From Flavobacterium ichthyis (GTDB lineage: Bacteria > Bacteroidota > Bacteroidia > Flavobacteriales > Flavobacteriaceae): DNA of 64,000 nucleotides. The position numbers were made by a program, and so were the translations under genes. Numbering within the stretch: the first letter of the stretch is position 1; each line of letters begins with the position of its first letter. A model generated the notes under the pieces. The model saw only the letters and a list, made by a program, of their open reading frames with translations. It searched no databases and was not told the DNA's origin. Positions 51,022 through 59,537 of this stretch are shown one piece after another. Location of the stretch: positions 1 through 64,000 of the forward strand of contig NZ_JAABLM010000007.1 in the NCBI RefSeq assembly GCF_009915155.1, written 5' to 3'.

Positions 51022-51137
51022 GCGAAAGTTCCGGCATTTTCGGCGATCGCATTTCCTGCTGCCGGAAGTCGCTGCGTGCCTTTTTTAATTAAAGCCACAC
51101 GAGCTCCTCACGAAGCGTCGGGACCAGCATCAGGGCT
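51022..51137 (-). repeat. Dispersed structured element, copy 6 (very degenerate)
   Basis: On the minus strand it begins ATAGCCCTGATG and contains CCCGACGCTTCGTGAGGAGC and CAGCAGGAAATGCG. A hairpin CCGGC/GCCGG (51031-51065) lies at the other end. Similarity to the family is limited to the left motif and element size. It is in the 499-base region 50978-51476, which has no gene and holds two elements. Confidence 0.4.
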
Positions 51138-51285
51138 ATGGGATAAAGTGGGTTTTGTGTTTGGAAAGTTGGGGAAGGTAGTTTGTAAAAAAATTTAGGG
51201 TTAAGAAACCTATTTTTAAACAAGAATTTTTTAAAACTGAACGATGAACATTGAGCATCGAACACTCAACTTTGCCTATTTTCCT

Positions 51286-51438
51286 AGCCCCGATTGAAGC
51301 GAAAATCCCTTAGCAACAAAAAATTTAGTTTTCCCGAAGCGGGAGAGCGACTCCCGAATCCTGGGGAGAAGCTCCTCCTGCAAGTAGGAAAACTTATTTT
51401 TTATGCGAAGGATTGCAGCGAAAAGCGGGATTGGCTCC
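51286..51438 (+). repeat. Dispersed structured element, copy 7
   Basis: The best-preserved ends in the window: AGCCCCGATTGAAGCGAAAA then TCC on the left, GGATTGCAGCGAAAAGCGGG then ATTGGCTCC on the right. Inner arms are AGTTTTCC (51327-51334) and GGAAAACT (51387-51394). The loop has tandem TCCCGAA hairpins. It abuts the terminator of the PKD lipoprotein gene. Confidence 0.75.
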
Positions 51439-51440
51439 CA

Positions 51441-51470
51441 AAAAAAAACCTGCTTTTTGAAGAGCAGGCT
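51441..51470 (-). terminator. Terminator of the sdh-PKD operon
   Basis: CCTGCT (51449-51454) and AGCAGG (51463-51468) pair around an 8-base loop and are followed by nine T residues on the minus strand. It starts seven bases after the lipoprotein stop. Confidence 0.8.
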
Positions 51471-51476
51471 TTATTT

Positions 51477-52340
51477 TTAATTGATTCGTTCGAATTCTAT
51501 GGTAACTTGTAAATCTCCTTCGGTATATTGAATGGAATTACCTTGAAACATTTCTGGGTAAAGGGAAATGCTGGAAATTAATTCGTCCGGAGTACCATTT
51601 TCTACGAGAGAATAAGTGGTGTCGTAATCCATTACTTCAATTTCAAAGTGGTTAATTGCCGATAAACTGAGTATAATATTATCAGCTGCTACGTCAAAAA
51701 TACGGACTTGTTCGTTAAGCTCAAATCCGGTTCTTTTCAAAAATTTATTGTAAGAACTTTGTATTTCGGTTGCAGATTCGGGAAGTGAAATTTCTTGATT
51801 TCGGCTTAGGTTAAGGTATAAATCTGCTTTTTTATCAATAGCATTAGTCCCGAAGCTTTCGCTTTCGTCCCAATCGCCTACAAAATTTGTCCAGTAGCCA
51901 GATATTCCTGTTACTACAAAGCGACGGCAGTTGTATTTTCTAGGTAAACTTTGTACGTTAATCTTGTTTATTTTAACAAGGTTAGTGTTAACTGCGGTAA
52001 CTGTACGGGTTTTGGTATAGGTGTTTCCTTGTTGATCGACTACCTCTACTTTGACAGTATAAGGACCTGGATTTTCATAGGAATGATAAACAAATTGTGC
52101 TCCAGAATTTCCATAATAGCTTGTTCCGTCTCCAAAAAACCAATTGATATTCGCTACATTCACGTTATTGGTAGAAACGCTGAAACTCACGTTTTTTTGT
52201 ATGGGAAACTGTAGTTGATCAACGTTGATTACTACTTGATTTTCTGGCTCGGGATTAGTATTCCCTGGTTCATCTCCACCAGAGCATGCCATTAAGCAAA
52301 TTGCTATTAATGACAAAAATAACTTATTGATAGCTTTCAT
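51477..52340 (-). CDS. PKD-domain lipoprotein
   Basis: A 287-residue lipoprotein with signal [19 protein letters not shown] followed by SGGDEPGNTNPEPENQ. One PKD/Ig-like domain is clear: VNIANINWFFGDGTSYYG-like sequence (WFFGDGTSYYGNSG), then GPYTVKVEVVDQQGNTYTKT. The C-terminal half (VTGISGYWTNFVGDWDESES) has no recognised family. Its start codon overlaps the sdhB stop by one base (TAATG), so it is translated in the succinate dehydrogenase operon. A respiratory link is not implied by the sequence; co-transcription may be incidental. Confidence 0.8.
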   Translation of the reverse strand: MKAINKLFLSLIAICLMACSGGDEPGNTNPEPENQVVINVDQLQFPIQKNVSFSVSTNNVNVANINWFFGDGTSYYGNSGAQFVYHSYENPGPYTVKVEVVDQQGNTYTKTRTVTAVNTNLVKINKINVQSLPRKYNCRRFVVTGISGYWTNFVGDWDESESFGTNAIDKKADLYLNLSRNQEISLPESATEIQSSYNKFLKRTGFELNEQVRIFDVAADNIILSLSAINHFEIEVMDYDTTYSLVENGTPDELISSISLYPEMFQGNSIQYTEGDLQVTIEFERIN

Positions 52341-53101
52341 TATTTTAAACTTGCTGCTAAGTATTCTCTATTCATTCGTGCGATATTTTCGAGAGAAATT
52401 CCTTTTGGACATTCCACTTCACAAGCTCCAGTATTGGTACAGTTTCCGAATCCTTCTTCATCCATTTGGCGAACCATATTCAATACACGTTGGGTAGCTT
52501 CTACTTTTCCTTGTGGCAATAATGCGTATTGAGAAACTTTGGCTCCTACAAATAACATGGCTGAACCATTTTTACAAGTTGCCACGCAAGCACCACAACC
52601 GATGCAAGCTGCTGCTTCAAAAGCACGATCAGCGTCATATTTTGGGATTGGGGTAGCGTTCGCGTCAATCGTATTTCCTGAGGTATTTACAGAAACGAAA
52701 CCTCCTGCTTGCTGGATTCTGTCAAAGGATGAACGATCGACAACTAAATCTTTGATTACTGGAAATGCTTTACTTCTCCACGGTTCCACATAAATGGTAT
52801 CGTTGTTTTTAAACATACGCATGTGTAATTGGCAGGTTGTGATTCCTGTATCTGGTCCGTGAGCTCGTCCATTAATGAACAAAGAACACATTCCGCAGAT
52901 TCCTTCGCGGCAATCGTGGTCGAAAGCAACTGGTTCTTGTTTTTGTGAAACTAGCTGTTCATTTAACTGGTCTAACATTTCCAAAAACGAGCTGTCTGTG
53001 GAAACGTTATCGAGCTTATATGACTCGATTTTTCCTTTTTCTTTGGCATTTTTTTGACGCCAAATTTTGAGGTTGATATTTATATTTTTAGAGGTAGCCA
53101 T
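52340..53101 (-). CDS. sdhB: Succinate dehydrogenase iron-sulfur subunit
   Basis: A 253-residue electron-transfer subunit of complex II. It contains the plant-type [2Fe-2S] Cys set in [12 protein letters not shown], and C-terminal clusters in [15 protein letters not shown] (one ferredoxin motif) and [15 protein letters not shown]. It passes electrons from the flavoprotein to menaquinone via SdhC. Order in the operon is sdhC-sdhA-sdhB, then the PKD lipoprotein. Confidence 0.95.
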   Translation of the reverse strand: MATSKNININLKIWRQKNAKEKGKIESYKLDNVSTDSSFLEMLDQLNEQLVSQKQEPVAFDHDCREGICGMCSLFINGRAHGPDTGITTCQLHMRMFKNNDTIYVEPWRSKAFPVIKDLVVDRSSFDRIQQAGGFVSVNTSGNTIDANATPIPKYDADRAFEAAACIGCGACVATCKNGSAMLFVGAKVSQYALLPQGKVEATQRVLNMVRQMDEEGFGNCTNTGACEVECPKGISLENIARMNREYLAASLK

Positions 53102-53109
53102 ACTGTTTA

Positions 53110-55119
53110 TTATTTATAGTTACGAGCTGCAATTTTAATAAATTCATAATTCAGTTCTTCTTTGTGAAGGATTTCCTGATTAATGTCTGCTCCTTTATAT
53201 TCCCAAGCTCCCACAAATTTGAAATTTTCATCATCACGAAGTGTTTCTCCTTCTGCATCTTGGTATTCTTCTCTGAAATGTCCCCCTGCAGATTCTTTAC
53301 GTTGTAAACCATCCATCGCCATTAATTGTCCTAATTCTAAAAAGTCGGCAACGCGAAGTGCTTTTTCTAGTTCGGGATTTAGTTCGTTAGCGCTTCCAGG
53401 AACGTAAACTTCTTTGTAAAATTCTTTTCTAAGAGCATCTATTTCGCTAATAGCATCTTTCAATCCTTGTTCGTTTCTTCCCATTCCTACTTTGTTCCAC
53501 ATTATTTTACCTAATGCTTTATGAAAATAGTCAACTGATTTCGAACCTTTGTTGTTTAGGAAGAAGTTGATTTGTTCTTTCACTCTATTTTCTGCCTCGG
53601 TAAATTCTGGTGAATCTGTTGAAATGTTTCCCGTACGAATTTCTTCGGCTAAATAATTGGAAACCGTGTAAGGTAATACGAAGTATCCATCAGCTAGTCC
53701 TTGCATTAATGCCGAAGCTCCTAACCTGTTTGCTCCGTGATCCGAGAAATTAGCTTCTCCCGCCACGAAACATCCTGGAATGGTAGATTGTAAGTTATAA
53801 TCTACCCATACGCCACCCATGGTATAATGTACCGCAGGATAAATTTTCATTGGGGTTTCGTATGGATTTTCGTCGGTTATTTTTTGGTACATGGTAAACA
53901 AGTTACCGTATTTTTCTTCCAACCATTTTTTACCCAAACGTGTCACTTCTTCAGGTGAAGGATTATGGTTTCCGGCGGCATAAGCGGCTTGTTTTCCTTT
54001 GCTTTCAATCTCTGAAGCAAAATCTAAGTAAACTCCTTCATTTGTATCATTGGCTTCAATACCAAAACCGGCATCGCAACGTTCTTTGGCTGCTCTTGAA
54101 GCTACGTCACGTGGCACTAAATTTCCAAACGCTGGATATCTTCTTTCTAAATAATAATCTCTATCTTCTTCGGCGATTTGCGTTGGTTTCAGTTTTCCTG
54201 CACGAATTGCCTCTGCATCTTCTTTTTTCTTTGGAACCCAAATTCTACCAGAATTTCTTAACGATTCCGACATTAAAGTCAATTTTGACTGATTGGTTCC
54301 ATGAACGGGAATACAAGTTGGATGAATTTGCACATAACAAGGGTTAGCAAAATAAGCGCCTTGTTTGTGGATTTTCCAGGCAGCAGTAACATTACTTCCC
54401 ATTGCGTTTGTGGATAGGAAATAAACGTTTCCGTAACCTCCCGAAGCGATGATTACAGCATGAGCCGAATGTCTTTCGATTTCTCCTGTTAATAGGTTTC
54501 TAGCGATAATTCCTCGTGCTTTGCCATCAACTTTTACTAAATCTAACATTTCGTGGCGGTTGTACTGCTTCACTCTTCCAAGACCGATTTGTCTTGAAAG
54601 TGCTGAATAAGCTCCAAGTAATAATTGTTGCCCTGTTTGACCGGCTGCATAAAAAGTTCGCTGTACTTGGGTTCCTCCAAATGAACGGTTGTCCAATAAT
54701 CCACCATAATCTCTTGCAAAAGGAACGCCTTGCGCCACACATTGGTCAATAATATTTCCAGAAACTTCGGCTAAACGGTAAACATTTGCTTCCCTGGCAC
54801 GGTAATCTCCTCCTTTAATTGTATCGTAAAACAATCGGTATATACTATCGCCGTCATTTTGATAATTTTTTGCCGCGTTGATACCTCCTTGTGCTGCAAT
54901 AGAGTGAGCTCTTCTTGGCGAATCTTGAAAACAAAATGCTTTTACATTATATCCCATTTCTCCTAGAGAGGCTGCTGCTGATGCTCCAGCCAAACCAGTT
55001 CCTACTACAATCACATCAATTTTTGGGCGGTTGTTAGGTGCCACAAGCTTAAGGTGATTTTTATGATTGGTCCATTTTTCGGCCAGAGGTCCTTCTGGAA
55101 TTTTCGAATCTAAACTCAT
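53110..55119 (-). CDS. sdhA: Succinate dehydrogenase flavoprotein subunit
   Basis: A 669-residue FAD subunit of the Bacteroidota-type complex II, oxidising succinate to fumarate. The dinucleotide-binding loop is [20 protein letters not shown], and covalent FAD attachment is expected at His in [17 protein letters not shown]. The active-site segments HPTCIPVHG and [15 protein letters not shown] are intact. Its 669 residues, longer than the E. coli enzyme, are usual for this group. Lies between sdhC (15 bases) and sdhB (8 bases). Confidence 0.96.
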   Translation of the reverse strand: MSLDSKIPEGPLAEKWTNHKNHLKLVAPNNRPKIDVIVVGTGLAGASAAASLGEMGYNVKAFCFQDSPRRAHSIAAQGGINAAKNYQNDGDSIYRLFYDTIKGGDYRAREANVYRLAEVSGNIIDQCVAQGVPFARDYGGLLDNRSFGGTQVQRTFYAAGQTGQQLLLGAYSALSRQIGLGRVKQYNRHEMLDLVKVDGKARGIIARNLLTGEIERHSAHAVIIASGGYGNVYFLSTNAMGSNVTAAWKIHKQGAYFANPCYVQIHPTCIPVHGTNQSKLTLMSESLRNSGRIWVPKKKEDAEAIRAGKLKPTQIAEEDRDYYLERRYPAFGNLVPRDVASRAAKERCDAGFGIEANDTNEGVYLDFASEIESKGKQAAYAAGNHNPSPEEVTRLGKKWLEEKYGNLFTMYQKITDENPYETPMKIYPAVHYTMGGVWVDYNLQSTIPGCFVAGEANFSDHGANRLGASALMQGLADGYFVLPYTVSNYLAEEIRTGNISTDSPEFTEAENRVKEQINFFLNNKGSKSVDYFHKALGKIMWNKVGMGRNEQGLKDAISEIDALRKEFYKEVYVPGSANELNPELEKALRVADFLELGQLMAMDGLQRKESAGGHFREEYQDAEGETLRDDENFKFVGAWEYKGADINQEILHKEELNYEFIKIAARNYK

Positions 55120-55133
55120 ATCTTGTTTGTGTG

Positions 55134-55964
55134 TTATTTAGCTAAAAAGTGAATATAAACAGGAATAATCGCAAACAAAAACGGAACGATTATAGAAAAT
55201 ACTTTTCCAAATCCTTTGATAAATTGGTTGTATTTAGGGTTATTCAATCCTAAAGATTGAAATGCACTCGCAAATCCGTGCCACAAGTGAAAAGCTAACA
55301 CTACCATTGAAATCACATAGAGAATGGTAGCAATTAAGCCAAATTTTGCGTCTTTAAAAAATGCAAAAGTAATTTTGTGTAAATCTTTATAACCTTCACC
55401 AATTTTCAAATCTGCTTCTTTGGCAAAAAATTCTGTTCTATTCTTAATGATAATATTTCCACTTTCAAGGTCTTGAGTGGGAATGTAACTTCCATCCGTC
55501 TTCACGTACAATACTTGATTTCCCATTTGGGTTGGCACCTCAACCGTTTGCAAAGGCATATTTTCGTCAAAATGCATTTTTGCCCAAAAGTTTACCATGT
55601 GAGTTACTATGAAAATCAAAATTAAAGTTCCTAAAACCGCCATGTTTCTAGATGCAAACCCAGAATTAGCTGACGAATTTTCTTTCGCATACCTAATGGG
55701 TCTTGCTTTTCTGTTTTGAACAGTTAACATAATTCCATCGATAGCATGGAAAATAATTGAAAGGTAAGTTACATAAGATAACACCTTAACCATAGGATTG
55801 GTAGTCATGAAAAGCGCATACGAATTAAATTGTAGCGGAGTTCCATAAATGAGCTGCAGGTTTCCAACTAAATGCCCTACTAAAAATAAGCATAAAAATA
55901 AACCTGTTAGAGCCATCCAATATTTTTTTGCAATTGATGACTTTAAGAGTGCAGACTTTGCCAT
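55134..55964 (-). CDS. sdhC: Succinate dehydrogenase cytochrome b subunit
   Basis: A 276-residue integral membrane protein of the single-subunit, five-helix type (B-type complex II, two haems) found in Bacteroidota. Helices include [19 protein letters not shown] (His ligand), [37 protein letters not shown], and [20 protein letters not shown]. It reduces menaquinone. It is the first gene of the operon, with a good promoter 36 bases upstream. Confidence 0.93.
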   Translation of the reverse strand: MAKSALLKSSIAKKYWMALTGLFLCLFLVGHLVGNLQLIYGTPLQFNSYALFMTTNPMVKVLSYVTYLSIIFHAIDGIMLTVQNRKARPIRYAKENSSANSGFASRNMAVLGTLILIFIVTHMVNFWAKMHFDENMPLQTVEVPTQMGNQVLYVKTDGSYIPTQDLESGNIIIKNRTEFFAKEADLKIGEGYKDLHKITFAFFKDAKFGLIATILYVISMVVLAFHLWHGFASAFQSLGLNNPKYNQFIKGFGKVFSIIVPFLFAIIPVYIHFLAK

Positions 55965-55999
55965 AAGTTTCGTTTGTGTGTTTTTTTTAAAAAATCAAA

Positions 56000-56030
56000 C
56001 AAAAATAAGGCATATTGAGATTAACTACAA
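56000..56030 (-). promoter_or_regulatory. Promoter of the sdhCAB operon
   Basis: On the minus strand TTG (56030-56028) is followed after 20 bases by TATTTTTG (56007-56000). Transcription would begin near 55996, giving a leader of about 32 bases. Confidence 0.6.
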
Positions 56031-56172
56031 CCTTTTCGGTTTATTTATAATGAGTATAAAGTGTTAAAGATTACTAAAGAAAATGAATCTTCATTATTCC
56101 TTAATTAATTACTATTCTTTTGTACCTTTTTTAATCGAAAATTTTAGCAAAAAAATAAAAAAGTAGTTTTCA

Positions 56173-57024
56173 TTAGTATGTTTTGGTTACGTCTTCATCA
56201 ACTACAATGATAAAATCCGCCAAATTTACGTTGTCTTTTTCAATTGTAGCAATGTCTTTTTGCGAAACCGTGGCAATGGTCATGATTTTTAGATTTGGCT
56301 TATCTTGTTTCAAGTACCAATTAATTCCTTCAAAATTATCACTGTGATACGTCCCGTTATAATGTACAAAAACGCTGTTAGGTTGTAAATTTTGCAAAAT
56401 AAAAAACCCCATTGTAGCATCTTTGATAGCTTGTGCTTTTGGCATGGTTTCGCTGGCATGATCACCCATCATTTTCATCATGTTTACATAACCGGGGAGT
56501 TTTTTGTCGTACTTAATGGGTAAAGGAGCCATCCATGATTTTTCTTCTGCCGATAAAGTTTCTAACACTGGAAAATCTTTTTTATACACTAAACTTGCAT
56601 ACCTTCGTGGAATATTCGAAGCCACAAATTTTAATTTTTTTTCTTTTGCAAAATCAACCAAGGGCTTATAATCTGTTTTGTGATTGTTCCAAAGTCTTGC
56701 CAAAGTATCAAAGGCTTTTTGGTTGATTTCTCCTGCCAAATATTGATTCAATTGTTTTTGATTATCGGCTTCAATCATTTCAGCTCCTAAAACCAATTGT
56801 TTTTTAGCAAACAAATCTTTTGTAAATTCTAATTGAAGCCAATGAATTATAGAATTATCGTGATGTTCTCCAAATAAAACCACTTCAGCATTTTCAGCAG
56901 CGTTCAACATTTTTTTATACGAAGTTTTTTTGCCTTTTTTATCAAAAATTTGGTACGGAAGTTTGTCTTGACCTAATGTGGTCAACCCGAAAAAAAGCGT
57001 AAAAAATAGTATGGAAATTTTCAT
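56173..57024 (-). CDS. ChaN family (DUF399) haem/iron-associated protein
   Basis: A 283-residue exported protein of the ChaN type; the Campylobacter homologue is an iron-regulated lipoprotein that binds haem. Conserved motifs are AEVVLFGEHHDNSIIHWLQ near residue 45, LGAEMIEADNQ, and VHYNGTYHSDNFEGI. The N terminus (MKISILFFTLFFGLTTLG, then QDKL) is a Sec signal without a Cys, so it is periplasmic rather than lipidated. The ATG at 57024 was chosen over one 12 codons upstream, which would add residues before the signal. It is divergent from aminopeptidase P. Confidence 0.85.
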   Translation of the reverse strand: MKISILFFTLFFGLTTLGQDKLPYQIFDKKGKKTSYKKMLNAAENAEVVLFGEHHDNSIIHWLQLEFTKDLFAKKQLVLGAEMIEADNQKQLNQYLAGEINQKAFDTLARLWNNHKTDYKPLVDFAKEKKLKFVASNIPRRYASLVYKKDFPVLETLSAEEKSWMAPLPIKYDKKLPGYVNMMKMMGDHASETMPKAQAIKDATMGFFILQNLQPNSVFVHYNGTYHSDNFEGINWYLKQDKPNLKIMTIATVSQKDIATIEKDNVNLADFIIVVDEDVTKTY

Positions 57025-57095
57025 CTGAACAGTATTAATTGAGTGGCTAAAATTAATCATTTATCAGCCAACAAAAAATTATAAACCTGTACATT

Positions 57096-57129
57096 TTTGA
57101 GATATTTTACCATCAAATCATTAACTTTG
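57096..57129 (+). promoter_or_regulatory. Promoter of the aminopeptidase P gene
   Basis: TTTG (57096-57099) and TAACTTTG (57122-57129) with a 22-base spacer; transcription near 57133 leaves a leader of about 21 bases. Confidence 0.55.
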
Positions 57130-57153
57130 AAAAAATAATACAAGCTAACTTTT

Positions 57154-58446
57154 ATGAAATACCATCAAATAGACCGCAACCTTTTTATCAAAAACAGAAA
57201 AAAATTTACTGCCGAGATGAAGCCTAACAGCGTTGCCGTGTTTAATAGTAACGATATTTATCCGGTTTCTGCCGATTCTACTTTGCCGTTCGCACAACAT
57301 CGCGACATTTTCTACCTTTCTGGAGTGGATCAAGAAGAAAGTATTTTAGTACTTTTTCCGGATGCGCATTTAGAAAAATACAAAGAAATTTTGTTTTTGC
57401 GTGAAACGAACGAACATATTGCCATTTGGGAAGGCGAAAAATTAACCAAAGAAAGAGCTTTTGAAGTTTCTGGAGTGAAAACTGTTTTTTGGCTACAAGA
57501 TTTCCATAAAATTTTGAAAGAATTAATGTCGTATTCAGATACGATGTACATTAATACTAACGAACATTATCGTGCTTCGGTTGATACAGAAACCCGCGAA
57601 GCTCGTTTTGTAAAATGGTGGAAAGAAAATTATCCAGCTCACAAAGTGGAAAAGTCCAACACCATATTGCAAAGACTTCGTTCCATTAAAGAACCCGAAG
57701 AAATTGCTTTGATTCAGCAGGCTTGTGATATTACTGAAAAAGGTTTCCGCAGAATTTTAAATTTTGTAAAACCTGGCGTTTGGGAATATGAAATTGAAGC
57801 CGAATTTGCACATGAATTTTTGCGCAACCGTTCTAAAGGATTTGCTTATACGCCAATTATCGCAAGCGGAAAAAACGCCAATGTTTTACATTACATCGAA
57901 AATAATCAACAATGTAAGGATGGTGAATTAATTTTGTTTGACGTTGCGGCAGAATATGCTAATTATTCATCAGATTTATCGCGAAGCATTCCGGTAAATG
58001 GAAAATATACGGCAAGGCAAAAAGAGGTTTATAATTCGGTTTTGCGATGCAAAAAAGAAGCAGAAAACTTGTTAGTTGCCGGAAACGATTGGCATACCTA
58101 TCACAAGCAAATGGGTGAAATTTATACCAAAGAATTGCTCGATTTGAAACTGATTGACAAAGCAGATGTGCAAAATCAAAATCCGGAATGGCCTGCTTAC
58201 AAAAAATTTATGATGCATGGAACCTCTCATCACATGGGACTTGACACGCACGATTACGGAATTTTAACGGATAAATTTGTAGAAGGGATGGTTTTTACTA
58301 ACGAACCTGGATTTTACATTCCCGCAGAAGGTTTTGGGATTCGTTTAGAAGATGATTATGTAATTCAAAAAAGCGGCAATCCATTGAACCTGATGAAAAA
58401 CATTCCTCTCGAAGCGGAAGAAATTGAGGATTTGATGAATTCTTAA
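57154..58446 (+). CDS. pepP: Xaa-Pro aminopeptidase (aminopeptidase P)
   Basis: A 430-residue metallopeptidase of family M24B that removes N-terminal residues preceding proline. The N-terminal domain (residues 1-165) has FYLSGVDQEESILVLFP; the pita-bread catalytic domain shows LFDVAAEYANYSSDLSRSIPV (two Asp ligands), HGTSHHMGLDTHD (His), FTNEPGFYIP and GIRLEDDYVI (two Glu). Cytoplasmic. Monocistronic; its 3' side carries one of the dispersed elements 12 bases after the stop. Confidence 0.94.
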   Translation: MKYHQIDRNLFIKNRKKFTAEMKPNSVAVFNSNDIYPVSADSTLPFAQHRDIFYLSGVDQEESILVLFPDAHLEKYKEILFLRETNEHIAIWEGEKLTKERAFEVSGVKTVFWLQDFHKILKELMSYSDTMYINTNEHYRASVDTETREARFVKWWKENYPAHKVEKSNTILQRLRSIKEPEEIALIQQACDITEKGFRRILNFVKPGVWEYEIEAEFAHEFLRNRSKGFAYTPIIASGKNANVLHYIENNQQCKDGELILFDVAAEYANYSSDLSRSIPVNGKYTARQKEVYNSVLRCKKEAENLLVAGNDWHTYHKQMGEIYTKELLDLKLIDKADVQNQNPEWPAYKKFMMHGTSHHMGLDTHDYGILTDKFVEGMVFTNEPGFYIPAEGFGIRLEDDYVIQKSGNPLNLMKNIPLEAEEIEDLMNS

Positions 58447-58457
58447 CAGCAGGATTT

Positions 58458-58570
58458 GCGTGAGGGATTGCAGCGGAAATCCTTTTGTTTTTTTTCTTCT
58501 AAAAAACAAAAGATTGTAGCGGAAAGCCCGACAGCACAAAAACGCCGGCAGGCTTTTTGTGGTGGCACGC
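58458..58570 (+). repeat. Dispersed structured element, copy 8
   Basis: Outer arms GCGTG (58458-58462) and CACGC (58566-58570). The inner arms CTTTTGTTTTTT (58482-58493) and AAAAAACAAAAG (58501-58512) are perfectly complementary over 12 bases. The left motif is GATTGCAGCGGAAATCC, the right motif AGATTGTAGCGGAAAGCCCG. It fills most of the 293-base gap between the aminopeptidase and hydrolase genes. Confidence 0.8.
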
Positions 58571-58739
58571 CCAAAATAAAAATACTTTAACGGTTTACGA
58601 AAGTGAGCCGTTTTTTTTTATAATTCCAATACAAAAATTGCTTTGCCTGATCGCAAATGGCTCGTGTCCAAATTCGAAAGCTGGATAAAAATTCCGAATG
58701 GATTTCATGTGAAAAATTATATTTTTGTTGTAACTAAAA

Positions 58740-59534
58740 TTGACTGTCTTGAAAAATTTCGTTTTTAAAAACACTAAAATTTCGTTTACAGATTCCGGAA
58801 AAGGAACGGCTTTGGTGCTGCTTCACGGTTTTTTAGAAAATAAAAAAATGTGGGATTTTATGGTGGCAGCGTTTTCGAAAAAATTTCGGGTAATTGCTGT
58901 TGATCTTTTGGGTCATGGCGAAACGGATTCGCTTGGATACGTACATACGATGGAAGATAATGCTGATATGGTTCAGGCGATTTTGAGTGAATTGAAAATA
59001 AGGAAAGCAATTTTTGCGGGACATTCCATGGGAGGTTATGTGGCTTTGGCTTTCGCCGAATTGTATCCTGAAAACGTAAAAGGCTTGGCATTAATTAACT
59101 CGACTTCTCGAGCAGATTCTGACGAAAAAAAGGAAAATCGTGACCGTGCGATTAAAGCTGTAAAACAGAATTACACGAATTTCGTAAGACTTTCCATCGC
59201 CAATCTTTTTAGCGAAAATAACCGTGAAAAATTAGCAGAGGAGATTGAAGATGTAAAAGTTGAAGCTTTAAAAACACCCGTTCAAGGAATTGTTGCCTCG
59301 CTTGAAGGAATGAAAATCAGGAATGATCGAGAGGTGATTTTACATTTTGCACCTTACCCGATGTTGTTAGTTTTAGGTAAAAATGATCCGGTTTTGAATT
59401 ATGAAGATAATCTTGACCAAATTGAAAATACTGCCGTAAAATTAGTTTCGTTTCCCGACGGACACATGAGCCACATTGAAAACCGAGAAGAATTACTCAA
59501 AGAAATGACTTTGTTTTTAAAATCGATAAAATAA
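58740..59534 (+). CDS. Alpha/beta hydrolase
   Basis: A 264-residue hydrolase with nucleophile motif GHSMGGYVALAF, oxyanion segment LLHGFLENKKMWDF, acid in LLVLGKNDPVL and His in DGHMSHIENREE; the catalytic triad is complete. The substrate is unknown (esterase, lipase or lactonase). No ATG fits: the start is TTG, either at 58740 or, giving (M)KNFVFKNTKISF, at 58749. A TATTTTTG box at 58720-58727 precedes both. It is convergent with the nuclease gene, three bases apart. Confidence 0.85.
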   Translation: MTVLKNFVFKNTKISFTDSGKGTALVLLHGFLENKKMWDFMVAAFSKKFRVIAVDLLGHGETDSLGYVHTMEDNADMVQAILSELKIRKAIFAGHSMGGYVALAFAELYPENVKGLALINSTSRADSDEKKENRDRAIKAVKQNYTNFVRLSIANLFSENNREKLAEEIEDVKVEALKTPVQGIVASLEGMKIRNDREVILHFAPYPMLLVLGKNDPVLNYEDNLDQIENTAVKLVSFPDGHMSHIENREELLKEMTLFLKSIK

Positions 59535-59537
59535 AAT

